A stretch of 29,435 nucleotides of DNA from Haplomitrium mnioides (Eukaryota; Marchantiophyta; Haplomitriopsida; Calobryales), in assembly GCA_049999725.1 (NCBI GenBank), contig JBNGIS010005119.1:1-29435 (forward strand). Reading direction: 5' to 3'. Under the pieces are notes generated by a model. That model worked only from the letters and a program-made list of their open reading frames with translations, had not been told where the DNA came from and made no database searches. The translations under genes and the position numbers were made by a program. Positions 10,675 to 19,915 of the stretch are shown here, one piece after another (within the stretch, counting starts at the first letter, position 1; each line of letters begins with the position of its first letter).

Positions 10675-11682
10675 ATGCGAAGCCAGAGGGTGGAAGGTCG
10701 CGGTGAGGCATCACTCGCAATGGCATCCAGTTTCAACCTGCAATAAGAGTGACTTAGCAATTGGTAAGTGACCATACATCGGACGAAGAGGAGGAAACTC
10801 TTCCTATCACTCAGATACATTCCCCGTTGTCTTGGGATATGGATGAGATGTATGGGGCCACAAAAGGGCCGAAGAGGTTCTCTGGTGTAGTAGGCACCAT
10901 TGATCTGGATGATTTCATCCAATAGTTTGATACTTGGTGTGAAATGCAAACATTGCGGAATTATGCTCTCTTTACACCCTTCATGGTGTGGAAAGGTTTG
11001 TTTCAGCATTTGGAAAGGCTGCCCATGGATGATTACCATGAATTCAGGTGGGGTCATTTGATTGACATTGAGGAGTGGAGACAGTATTGGTCACCCAATT
11101 ATGTCTCCATCACCTATGGTGGAAGGGCTAGTGCCCATTACCCTACAACCCATACAACATCCTCTAGTAGCACTAGCTACAGTATTGGTGCTTCAAGGGC
11201 AAGAGGAGTTTTCAGTACACCTATTCCAGTTAGTGTAGCAGAGAGTGGAGGGATTCTATTGTTTAACCTTATGATTGAGTTTTTTGAGCTTCTCAGGCAG
11301 AATTACCAAGGCGTGAGGATGGACAAGGTGAAGAGTCTTCAAGAGTTCCAGTGCAAGACTAGAGAGAGTTTGAGGGAAGCTTGCACCAAGATGAGAAGGC
11401 TCATCAATGTCACAAAGAGAGTGACAGAGGCTCATGGTTGTTCAGTTTTGGTATTCTATCCTTGATAGGGATTTGAGGAGGAGAGTGAGAGATGCCACCC
11501 TTCTCAAGGATTCTAATCTCACTCTTGTCATTGTGTTTACACTATCAAAGCATATAGAGCTTTATTTGGTGAATGAGAGAGTCGTCAATGCAGGTTTTCA
11601 GAAGGAAATGCCAAAATTTTTGTCTCTAGCCACCTCTATATCAGAGTTTGCACCACAGAAGGGCCAAAAGGCTAGAGGATAA
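10675..11682 (+). pseudogene. gag capsid-like region of the methyltransferase-bearing gypsy-like element
   Basis: Gag would form the virus-like particle that packages the element RNA. A first ATG at 10675 opens a short frame (MRSQRVEGRGEA). By about 10750 the reading shifts to the main frame, which starts with an acidic stretch (TSDEEEETLP), continues through FSGVVGTIDLDDFIQ and WCEMQTLRNYALF, and is broken by TAG near 10906 (CAA-TAG-TTT). It stays open to a TGA at about 11463, then resumes in another frame with FWYSILDRDLRRRVRDATLL up to 11682. The FSG...L..F...W pattern followed by helical, basic segments and a Q/E/R-rich end fits Ty3/gypsy gag (Retrotrans_gag type). A low-complexity T/S run sits in the middle. 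The copy is clearly non-functional. Assignment comes from motif layout and from the protease and zinc-knuckle remnants that follow. Confidence 0.66.
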
Positions 11683-11820
11683 TCAGCTTTGCCATTTTAT
11701 GCAGGCCAGCAGCTAGGTTAATGGACATGTGGTGGAGATCATTTGCAGATTTTATGTCTAGAGGCAAAGAAGCCACGTGCAGCACGTTCTGGAGATGCAT
11801 GTGTAGTTGGCCAACAACAA

Positions 11821-11862
11821 TGTGACCATTAAAGAGTCATGGAACACACTAGGAATAAGTGT
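11821..11862 (+). pseudogene. gag zinc-knuckle (CCHC) remnant
   Basis: The frame reads C-D-H-stop-R-V-M-E-H-T-R-N-K-C. This has the exact C-x2-C-x4-H-x4-C spacing of a nucleocapsid zinc knuckle, with the second Cys codon now TAA and the usual GH reading EH. The HTRNKCFSLHPEL continuation is typical of text following gag knuckles. In gag this motif binds the element RNA. Confidence 0.6.
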
Positions 11863-12584
11863 TTTTCACTTCACCCAGAGCTGCGACAAGGAGGAGCTCA
11901 CACAAGTGAGCAAGACACAAGTGGGCGAGGTGGTCGTGGCAGAGGAACATCACTAGCTAGAAGAGATGGGGTGGGTGCTCTAGTAGCTATTGTGGATCCT
12001 AAGGATGCTAGGATTGCACAGTTGGAGCAGTAATTAGCTGCCATGACTATAACAGAAGCAAGGTCCAACTTTAGAGGTGAAGCCTCTACTTCATATGTAG
12101 CTGATGGAGATTTAGCTGGTATGGGATTTGTGTGTGGGATTGCCCACATTGATGCATATGCGGAGGTGACTAGAGCAACAGGCAAGGCTATTGAGCCTAT
12201 GGAAGTAGCGGTGGAGTTAGATCCTCAGAGGGGGGATGCTCATCGGCAGGTAAGACTTCCATAGTCATTTGAGTTGATAAATTGGTGAACACTGCTTCCA
12301 TGCGTCCGACTCAAGCTTCCAGAGAGATGGAGAGATCAGTTAAGGTGGAGGGGAGTGCATCTTTGGCTATGGAGATAGCCAAGTTAGTGGTCGAGAAACC
12401 ATTGTTTTCAGCTAGGGATATGTTGACTGGAGGAGTCACACCAATTGAAGTGTTCAGGTTGGTGGCCACATTATGTGGGAAGACTCAAGGTGCTACTTCC
12501 AGTATGGAAGTGAGATATGTAAGTAGAGAAACTGACACAAGTGACTCTACGTCTGGAAGTGAGACATGACATGCTGCTATAGCC
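11863..12584 (+). pseudogene. Linker between gag zinc knuckle and protease, decayed
   Basis: One frame runs 11839-12263 across an internal TAA after AQLEQ, then the reading moves to a second frame at 12282-12569. The protein is rich in G, R, A, T and E. It contains a short GRGGRGRG basic-glycine run after the knuckle and the helical IAQLEQ-LAAM segment. No enzymatic motif is seen; it is the spacer that gypsy polyproteins carry between nucleocapsid and protease. Confidence 0.5.
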
Positions 12585-13055
12585 TGACTGATGGAGTTAT
12601 TAGCCAGACCAACATTTGAGAGGACAAGATTCAGACCCAGTGTGGTGTCCATTGACAGTCGAAGTGGTATCTTCCGGCTTGTCGGTCCTTCAAATATGGT
12701 GTGTAGGCCAACTAGAGTATTATTGGATGCAGGTACATAGCTGTTGATGTTAGACAATTATGCAAGGATTGGGATTGATGCCAGGAGATGTGGAGATCTA
12801 CCCTTTTCCAATTCAGATTTCATTGAGAGGACCTTCACCCATACACCACATCACATATGGAGAGATTGTGCTTAGAGTGCAAGCTGATTATCCCACAGAT
12901 AGCTCATATGTGAGTGTTCGGGCCATACTTATCAAGGCCGAGTCTTATGATGTTTTGGTGGGGTGTATGGTGTTATATCCCATAGAGTTCACTATTGATT
13001 TTTGGGACGAGTTAGTGTTCTATCAATTGGATGGCGATCTAGAGAGGCACAATTG
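12585..13055 (+). pseudogene. Retropepsin-like aspartyl protease domain
   Basis: The protease would cleave the element polyprotein. The frame leading in gives RPTRVLLDAGT at about 12708-12737, where DAGT (Asp codon 12726-12728) stands in place of the D-[ST]-G catalytic loop. It is followed at once by TAG (12738). After a frameshift near 12765 the second half reads GLGLMPGDVEIYPFPIQISL and then AESYDVLVGCMVLYPIEFTID at about 12931-12998, the hydrophobic-G flap/strand pattern expected near the end of a retropepsin fold. It ends at TGA 13054-13056. The domain follows the zinc knuckle in the normal gag-protease order. Two stops and one frameshift show decay. Confidence 0.62.
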
Positions 13056-13420
13056 AGCAAGTTGCTTATTAGATTCAGTGGACCAATTGGGGGTCCACTA
13101 TCTCAGCCTATGGTGTTATCAACATTTTGTGGAGTTATCACCAACTACTCCGACTTGCTGGAGGGAAATGCACATGCAATTGACATTCCTTCTGTTGAGG
13201 AAGCTTATTCAGAGGTTGTGATGCCAACATCATGGTCGTTAGGTGAGGTGATTCCTATGAGTGGAAGTACGGAGAGGTTGTGGCATGTACATGTGTCCAG
13301 GTAAGTTGAGGATGCTTAGCAAGATGCATTTGCGCCAGGTCTTGCACTGGATGGTTCTGTCATACGTGGACTTGTAGATCTTTCACCATTAGAACTATGT
13401 CGATTTCATGGCAGTATCTT
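13056..13420 (+). pseudogene. Linker between protease and methyltransferase domain
   Basis: After a frameshift the frame gives LIRFSGPIGGPLSQPMVL and GDLLEGN-like text (YSDLLEGNAHAIDIPSVEE). A TAA at about 13303 and a TAG near 13318 follow, then ALDGSVIRGLVDLSPLEL. The serine/proline/acidic composition suggests a flexible inter-domain segment. From memory, related elements carry an equivalent segment just before the methyltransferase; I cannot confirm this here. Confidence 0.5.
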
Positions 13421-13935
13421 GCTGATGGTATTTGTTTGTTGAAGTTGTTTGGAGGCATAAGTACAAGGTTAGTTGTTGTGCTCCACGTAGGGACTCTAGT
13501 GCGGCGGTATTTGTATGTGGAGAAGGTGAGATTGCCCAAAGAATCTCCTTGAAGCATGTAGCGCTGATGGTTGAGAAATTTCCACGATTGCTTTCAGTTG
13601 GTGTAGTGCAAGGTTGTCTGCATGCATTGCCAACCGATATCTTATTGTTGGGGGTCACCGTGGACCACTTAGCTGGAGTAGGGCCAATTGATTTACTGGT
13701 GAATCACCTTGCAGCTTATGTATTTTTGGTAAGAGGCTCTGGTTTTATTTGAGATGCAACCTTGTAGAGGCTGGTAGAACCTGACCTTGATGAGAGAGAG
13801 CAAGCAATGAGGTTTTCTACTGGTACTATTGTTGTTGCATTTGTCGCCAAGATTGAGCGACGCTATGTGCTAGGACAAGCCATGGATTTGTATGGTCTTA
13901 CTTGCATTGTGAGATTCAAGCGGAAAGAGGCTTAG
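13421..13935 (+). pseudogene. C5 cytosine DNA methyltransferase domain (DNMT3/DRM-like), internally deleted
   Basis: Intact relatives transfer a methyl group from S-adenosylmethionine to cytosine C5. Motif I is clear in one frame at 13421-13549: LLKLFGGISTRLVVVLHVG, then VRRYLYVEK, matching the LF-x-GI-x-TG loop of DNMT3-type enzymes. The reading continues in another frame (13528-13700) with HVALMVEKFPRLL, VVQGCLHALPTDILLL and GPIDLLV, the strand before motif IV. One base later, in a third frame, comes ESPCS (Pro-Cys codons 13707-13712), the motif IV position with the catalytic Cys. Motifs VI (ENV), VIII and the target-recognition region are absent: only about 65 bases separate motif IV from the C-terminal block at 13777-13935. 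That block reads EREQAMRFSTGT and RRYVLGQAMDLYGL (motif X region) in a clean frame to TAG 13933. Frameshifts and the deletion make it inactive. The location after a protease and before an integrase tail shows that it belonged to the retroelement polyprotein. Confidence 0.74.
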
Positions 13936-14001
13936 ATTTTGTGAGTCTGGATTGATAGGAAGGACCTTGATTTACCCTTCTCTTTTTGACATGATGTCAC
14001 T

Positions 14002-14340
14002 ATGGTTGTGGATCTAGATGATCTGAATGTTTGGGTGCAGGTGTGTTCATAGAGAGCTTGGAGGTTTGAGAGAGTCATACCGATGTAGTTTGACAACCTT
14101 GCTACTGCCCAACATCATGATATTTTTTGATATGCTACCATACTTAGAGGTGGATATCGCACTAGGATTCAAAGATTTCATCCTAGTGATTATGTTTATG
14201 TGCAGCAGACAATACCCACGACACTTGATGTCACTACTGGACGCTGAATTTTGCGTGTACATGAGGTACTGCCTTTGGGAGTTTTGTAGCTGGAGGGGCA
14301 TGATGGTATGTTTAGGACGGTTTATGTGCGCATCTTGTCA
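14002..14340 (+). pseudogene. Integrase C-terminal tail of the same element
   Basis: One frame from ATG 14002 reads across TAG, TGA and TAG stops. It gives DLDDLNVWVQVC, FDNLATAQHHDIF, YATILRGGYRTRIQRFHPSD, YVYVQQTIPTTLDVTTGR and ILRVHEVLPLGVL. The order is an N/Q-rich helix, basic residues, then D-Y-V-Y and a beta-rich L-x-V-x-EVLP segment. This is the layout of the region after the integrase core in gypsy elements, where an SH3-like DNA-binding barrel begins with GD.V. The reverse transcriptase, RNase H and integrase core that should precede it are missing; only about 65 bases separate it from the methyltransferase remnant. The frame shifts near 14330 into the PHD region. Confidence 0.62.
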
Positions 14341-14398
14341 CCTTCCAACCATCGATGGCACTATGGACTTCAGTGTGGCACAAGTTCTTGCAGGTTTG

Positions 14399-14540
14399 AT
14401 GTGCGTGTTATGTAGTTCTCCTAAGGGGGTAGCCACTATATTAATTTTTCAAATGTTTTAGAGGATAGCATATGTTATGTTTGACACCTTCATTGGTTAC
14501 TGTTCTTGACGGATCATGGTTCTGCCCTCACTATTCATAG
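14399..14540 (+). pseudogene. PHD-finger remnant at the polyprotein C terminus
   Basis: PHD fingers are C4HC3 zinc modules that read histone H3 tails. The frame gives CVLCSSPKGVATILIF (Cys codons 14402 and 14411), the first zinc pair with the usual small-residue loop before a hydrophobic LIC/LLC strand. The second pair has decayed to FQMF followed by TAG. After a frameshift the end reads VTVLDGSWFCPHY, matching the conserved W-x-C-P-x-C close of PHD fingers, with the last Cys now Tyr. Three of eight zinc ligands remain visible. Upstream text (CASCHLPTIDGTMDFSVAQV, 14330-14390) is in the same frame. Confidence 0.62.
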
Positions 14541-14711
14541 AACAACTAGTTTCCATTGAGTTCTAGGGCTGGTATAGATTATAAGAGGTGAATGATAGGG
14601 CTCCATTGCACCTAGCCTCCTAGTCTTTGCATTAGTAGGTGTATATCAAATTTCTAGGAAATAGATGGCTAGCTAGTGTTAGAAGACCTGACCACCAGCT
14701 AGGGGGGCGAT
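14541..14711 (+). other. 3' untranslated end with purine-rich tract before the LTR
   Basis: Stop-rich sequence leading to AGGGGGGCGAT immediately before the TG of the 3' LTR at 14712. The G-rich run is in the right place for a polypurine tract priming plus-strand synthesis, though pyrimidines interrupt it. Confidence 0.45.
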
Positions 14712-14717
14712 TGTGAG

Positions 14718-14744
14718 GTCTCATGCATTGTATACGCATGAGAC
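14718..14744. promoter_or_regulatory. Perfect 9-bp inverted repeat in LTR U3
   Basis: GTCTCATGC and GCATGAGAC are separated by nine bases. In the second LTR copy at 15112-15138 the right arm has become GTATGAGAC, so the symmetry is eroding. It could be a transcription-factor site or an integration-related end structure; function is not known. Confidence 0.6.
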
Positions 14745-14907
14745 TCAATTGTTTGTCATTCTCTGTTGTATGTTTGTAGATGTCATGAAATGTGTATGGA
14801 TGATGTAGTTGTGTAAGCGATGTGTATGCGCACAATAACTATCACAACATTCCATGTAGTTTTCTATTTTTAGACATTTTGAGTGTTTTTGTCTTTTGGT
14901 GCCTTAG

Positions 14908-14914
14908 TATATAA
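14908..14914 (+). promoter_or_regulatory. TATA box in 3' LTR
   Basis: TATATAA, matching the box at 6238-6244 in the 5' LTR within a conserved block. Confidence 0.5.
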
Positions 14915-15105
14915 GACTAGGTACTCTCATCGAAAGGTTATCTTTTGATGTCTTCAGTTGTGTGAACCAAAAAGAGAACTGAGGTATTGCACGTCTTGGA
15001 GAAGCGTGGATTCCTTGTGAGCAAAGGTGCGATGGTTCTGATATCGGAAGATCAACACAACACTTTTGGAATTTCTTTGAGAAGATATCACTCAAAGAAA
15101 AGCAT

Positions 15106-15232
15106 TGTGAGGTCTCATGCATTGTATGTGTATGAGACTCAATTATTTGTCATTCTCTGTTGTATGTCTATAGATGTCATGGAATGTGTGTAGATGATGT
15201 AGTTATGTAAGCAATGTGTATGCACACGACAA
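15106..15232 (+). mobile_element. Truncated second LTR copy in direct tandem
   Basis: It starts one base after the CA end of the preceding LTR with TGTGAGGTCTCATGC and matches 14712-14838 with few differences (for example TATGTGTATGAGAC and TGCACACGAC). It then diverges abruptly into unrelated sequence. The LTR-LTR junction suggests a nested or tandem insertion, recombination, or integration of a two-LTR form. Confidence 0.78.
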
Positions 15233-17324
15233 AGAATATGAAGAGAACATATACAGATCTTGAGAATTTAGAAGAGGGAGAGGATGTTTGATTGGTCAAC
15301 TCTTAGGAGTCGGGGAAGTTGGGTGGCTTTCTCATGTTCCAAGTCCTATCAAAATTTATTTTCACTCTTCTAATACTCAAGCAAGTCTACGTAAGTCATG
15401 AAGTTTATTTTAGGAGGTTTCAAAGTTGTGGAAAAGGGTTTCCAAAGTTCTACATGAGATGTGTGTCAAGCTCTCATGAGTCGTGGAAGATATCGTGGAA
15501 GAGAAGAATTGTAGTCCAAAAATTTACATCCATAGGAATCCAATGGATTCGTGCGGTCCAATACGAGTTAGCAGGGTGATGGTCAAACTTTTGGGTGGAA
15601 AATGACGTTGGGCGGCGGAACATCAAAGTTCGTTTTGATTGCTAATTGGTTGAGAGTTGTCGGGTGATGTCAGCTAAGTTGTTGGGTAGCGGGAGAGTCA
15701 ATATAGCAGATAAGATGGAGGTCAATGAGACGTTCCAACTTCCAGTTTGAAGATGGCGTCGGACGACGTTGGAAGGGTTACTTATTGCTATTTCAAGTGG
15801 TTTTCGGAATGACCAGATGTGTCTCTTTGGAAGAAGTTTGGCATCTTCAATTTCATCTGCAGAAGAGTTATGAGATCCGAAATTGAAAATCTGAAATCCG
15901 ATTTGGGAAGAGAAGGGGCTGATTTGGATAAGTGATTGACTTGTGAGTGGATTTGGTTTTTCTTTGCATATTTTCTTTTCCTCCCTAAGCAAAAGAACCT
16001 GGAAAGAGGGTCAGATTGAGTGTTTCGAGATCACCACTGTCATTACAACAAGTTTCCAACCCCCTTTGGTGGAACTCTAACGACACAACTATAGTACACT
16101 ACAAGTCATCTTGGTAGTGGGAAACTCTGAATTAGTTGGTTGATGCACCTCGGTTAAGACAAGACCCAATACCTTCTACATATATTAATGTGCACACTAA
16201 AGTGGACATGAGATTGTTATTGGCTTGGGGTCTATAGTCTCCATAGCCAACGTTATAGCCAAGAGCATTCTTTTTTGTTATGGATTCATTCAGTTTTTTT
16301 CAAATCTTCAGAGCTATATTCATCTCCAAAGTCCAAAGATGGAGAGTCTGATGCAAGTAAAATTTTCACATCTAGCAAGGTCCTCATATAGGTCGAGAAA
16401 AGGAACCTCAAGTGATGCGTAGCAACTCCCATTTAGGCAAATAGGATCTTTTTCCTCCTTTTGTTGGAGAGTCTCTTAGTTTTATGGTGTCCAACAAAAC
16501 CAAGTTCAAGGTTCTGACTCCAACCCCTTGATGAGATGCAAACGATGTCAGAGCAAGTGCTTTAATGGAAAAAGCTAAGGTTTGAACTTGGATTGATTAG
16601 GGATTTGTTATGAACCAATAAAGCCTTCTATGCAATACCTAAAAACCCTATGATTTTTTATAGAAATATTTTTTCTAGCTCCTATTCTTCTAAAATAGAA
16701 GAATAATAAATTCAATAATTTCTTAGTGTTGGCATTCTCTCTCCTATGCCTTGTTTTAGAGAGAGTTGAGAGAAAGCTTTGAAAACTTCATCCCTATCCT
16801 AACGTTGCAGATCAAATTTCTTATAGACCCAAGTCCATTTCACATTAGAATTTGATGTTGAGCTTTATCTCTCAATGTGTAAAATTGACTAACTTTTGCT
16901 ACGTGTAAGACCGAGTCCAACAAAAAGTTTGCAATTCACCCATAAGCTAAGCAAATTTCATAAGAAATTTCTCAATTACTTGAATTTGATGAGTGGATGT
17001 TTGTCCCTTAAATTAAACTAGACTTTTTGCCCTTCATGTATTTATCTCCCACATCATCGAATTGAATTAGATCTTCAAATGGTATGGAAACTTGGCTTTA
17101 TCCTTTTGGTAATGAATTTCAAAGAACCATGACTTTTAGGCCCAAACAATACAACAAGTTTGTTTATTTTGGAGAGAGAGAAAGAGACTCAATTTCATGT
17201 GTGTATGGTTGTTCTTATTTGATTGATTTTCAACCTTTGAGTAAATAGCTAGAAGTCAATGAAACTTAAAAATATTTAATAATCATAATTTGTTGCATTT
17301 TGTTTGTATTCCATCTAGTTTCAT
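15233..17324. other. No gene recognised
   Basis: About 2.1 kb without a supportable coding region. Minus-strand frame 15642-15992 and plus-strand frame 15319-15579 are open by chance as far as I can judge and carry no known motif. Sequence around 16480-16560 and 16600-17170 looks like generic decayed repeat DNA. A short AG tract (about 17173-17188) is the only simple repeat. Confidence 0.45.
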
Positions 17325-19734
17325 TAATGCTACTTCCAAAAGCAATAATGAAAAGCTAAGAGACTTGCAATATAAAAAAGCTACTTAACACAACTTTAAA
17401 GAGTATAAATAGAAGAGCTTAAAAACTTGCAAAAAAATGAAGAGCTTAGAAACTTGCAATAAAATGAAGCTCAACAATACTACTTCCACAAGCATAGGTC
17501 TTGACTTCAAAGACTATAATAGATAAGAGAGTTAAGAAACTTGCAATAAAATAAAGCCAAATGATATATTTTCCACAAGTTTGAATGAAAAATCTCAAAA
17601 ACTTGTAGTAAAAGGAAGCTTAGGTAGTAAGATTTCAAGGAGTATAAACAAAGGAGTTAAGAAGTTTGCAATAGAGTGAAGCTAAGGACCTACTTCTCTA
17701 AGTATGAGTGGAAAATTTAAGAAAATTGTAGTTCAAAAAGACTTAGTCACATGAATTCAAAAGCATGAATATAAGTCTTGGAGTTGAGGAAATTGTAATA
17801 GAATGAAGTTAAACAACACTAATTCCACAAGTATGAATGAAAAAACTAGTAAACTTGCAATACAAAGAAGTTAAGTAGCACAATTTCAAAGAGTATGAAT
17901 AAAAAGGTGAAGAAACTTGCAATAGAATGAAACAAAGTAAATTTACTCTCGTATGTATGAATGGAACACTTAAAATACCTCCAATACATGGAAGTTAAGC
18001 AACACAATTTAAAAGATCATGAATAGAAGAGTTAGAAAAACTTGCAAAAAAAAAGAAGAAGTTATTTTACACTACTTCTACAAGTAAGAATGAAAAAGTA
18101 AAAAAACTTGCAATACAAAGAAGCTAAGTAACACAATTTCAAAGAGTATGAAAAAAGGAGTTGAGAAAATTTCAATAGAATAAAGCTTCTTAATACTACT
18201 TTTGATTGAAAAGCCTAATAAACTTGCAATGTGATAAAGCTAGCGTGATTCCAACGAATATGAATATAAGACTTAAGAAACTTGAAATAGAATAAAGAAA
18301 TAGAATGCTTAATAAACTTGCAATATAATAAAGAAAAATAATGGCTACTTTTATAAGTATGAATGAAAAAACATTAACAAACTTGCAATACAAGAAAGCT
18401 AAGTAAAACAAATTTAAAGAGTTTAAATAGAAGAGCTAAAATAAACTTGTAATAAAATGAAGCTATCTAATGCTACTACGACATATATGAATGAAAAGAC
18501 TAAAAAGCTTGCAAGATTTCAAAGAGAACCAAAAGTAAGAGGTATTAAACTTGCAATAGAATGAAGTTAAAAAATGCCAACTCCACAAGAATGAAGAAAA
18601 AAGGAGTATGAATAGAAATGCAATGCATGAAAGCAAAATAGCACAACCTCAAAGAGTATGAATAGAATAGTTAATAAACTTGCAATAAAATAAAGCTAAG
18701 TACGCTATTTCTAGAATTGGATGAAAAAGTAAATAAACTTTGTACAAGAAAACTAAGTTACTCAATTTCAAAGTCTATACACAAAAGAGTTAAGAAACTT
18801 GGAATAGAATAAACTTGCAATATAATAGCATGATTTCAAAGAGTTTAAATAGAGTAGTTAAGAAATTTGCAATAGAATGAAGCTAAGAAGCACTACTTTC
18901 ACAAGCTAGGTAGCACTTCTTATGAACATAATTGACGCTAATTCCACAAGTATAAATGAAAAATCTATTGAACTTGCAATACAAGGAATCTAAGTAGCAC
19001 AATTTCAAAGAGTATCAATAGAAGAGTTAAAATACTCGCAGAATAATGAAGCTAGCTAGGGCCACTATGAATGAAAAAGCTAAGAAACTTGCAATACAAT
19101 AAATCTAAGCAACATTATTTAAATATTATGAATAGAAGAGTTAAGAAACTTGCAATAGAATAAAACTAAATGGTGCAATTTCTAGAAGTAAGAATGGAAA
19201 ATTCTAGAAACTTGCAACAAAAGTAAGCTTAGCTACAAGCATTCAAAGAGAAACTTGCATTACAAAAAGCCAAGTAACTTGATTTCAAAGAGCGTCAATA
19301 GAAGAGTTGAAAAAATTGCAACAAAATGAAGCTAAGTAATGCTACTTCCACAAGTATGATGAAAAAACTTGAAATACAAGTAAGCTTAGCAATACAATCT
19401 CAAAGAGTTTGAATAGAAGAGCTACATAATGCTACTTCTACATGATAGTATGAATGAAAAAGCTAAGAAAAACCTCCAATACAAGAAATACAAGTAGCAT
19501 AATATCAAGTAGTATGAACTAAAGAGTTAAAAACTTTGCAACAAAATAAAGAAAAGTAATATTAGTATGAATGAAACAATTAATAAACTTCTAGTAAATA
19601 GAAACTTAGTTACATGACTTCAAATAGTATGAATAGAATAGCTAAGAAATTTGGAATAGAATCAAGCTAAGTATCTCTACTTCCACAAAGTACAAATGAA
19701 AAAAAAAAACAACTTGCAATAAAGTCAAGCTAAT
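17325..19734. repeat. Satellite array, dimeric unit of about 120 bp (main block)
   Basis: Dozens of diverged tandem monomers of about 55-62 bp. Two alternating types are visible. One carries AACTTGCAATAGAATGAAGC then CTACTTCCACAAGTATGAAT. The other carries AACTTGCAATACAAGAAGCT then CACAATTTCAAAGAGTATGA. The alternation gives a higher-order period near 120 bp. Monomers contain many substitutions and small indels, and some units are missing, so this is an old array. It is AT-rich and non-coding; open frames within it (for example 18196-18411 minus) are by-products. Confidence 0.93.
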
Positions 19735-19915
19735 AAATACTTAGTCTACCTCTTCCCAGTGTTATTTCTATATTATGAATAGTAGCACCCAAAGGTATAT
19801 TGGTTGGAGTAGACTATAATCATGACCGCATCAATCGCGTCAGAACGAGTTGATAGAAGCTCATTTATCTTTCCTTGACTGCCACCCTACTAGAGTGGGT
19901 CAGGGAGATAAAAGT
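19735..19915. other. Non-satellite interruption in the array
   Basis: About 180 bp lacking the TTGCAAT/TATGAATG words, higher in GC (for example GACCGCATCAATCGCGTCAG and CCACCCTACTAGAGTGGGTC), set inside the satellite. It may be a small insertion. I see no clear terminal repeats or target duplication and cannot name it. Confidence 0.65.

Larger units (their letters stand above)
14712..15104 (+). mobile_element. 3' LTR of the methyltransferase-bearing gypsy-like element
   Basis: A 393-bp unit beginning TGTGAGGTCTCATGC and ending AAAGCA, with the TG...CA ends expected of an LTR. The second half (14886-15104) repeats 6205-6434. The first half repeats at 15106-15232. It contains a perfect 9-bp inverted repeat near its start (14718-14726 with 14736-14744) and a TATATAA box at 14908-14914. 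A G-rich tract precedes it. Confidence 0.8.

Noticed and set aside
10524-11057. Long minus-strand open frame (177 codons)
   Set aside because: It lies antisense to the gag remnant, whose plus-strand frame shows the expected gag composition and continues into zinc-knuckle, protease and methyltransferase regions. The antisense protein shows no family motif.
15642-15992. Minus-strand 116-codon frame as a possible small gene
   Set aside because: No recognisable motif, no support from flanking sequence, and the composition is like surrounding non-coding DNA.
18196-18411. Minus-strand hydrophobic 71-codon frame resembling a membrane protein
   Set aside because: It lies inside the AT-rich satellite. 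The F/L/I/Y composition is what A-rich repeats give when read on the opposite strand.
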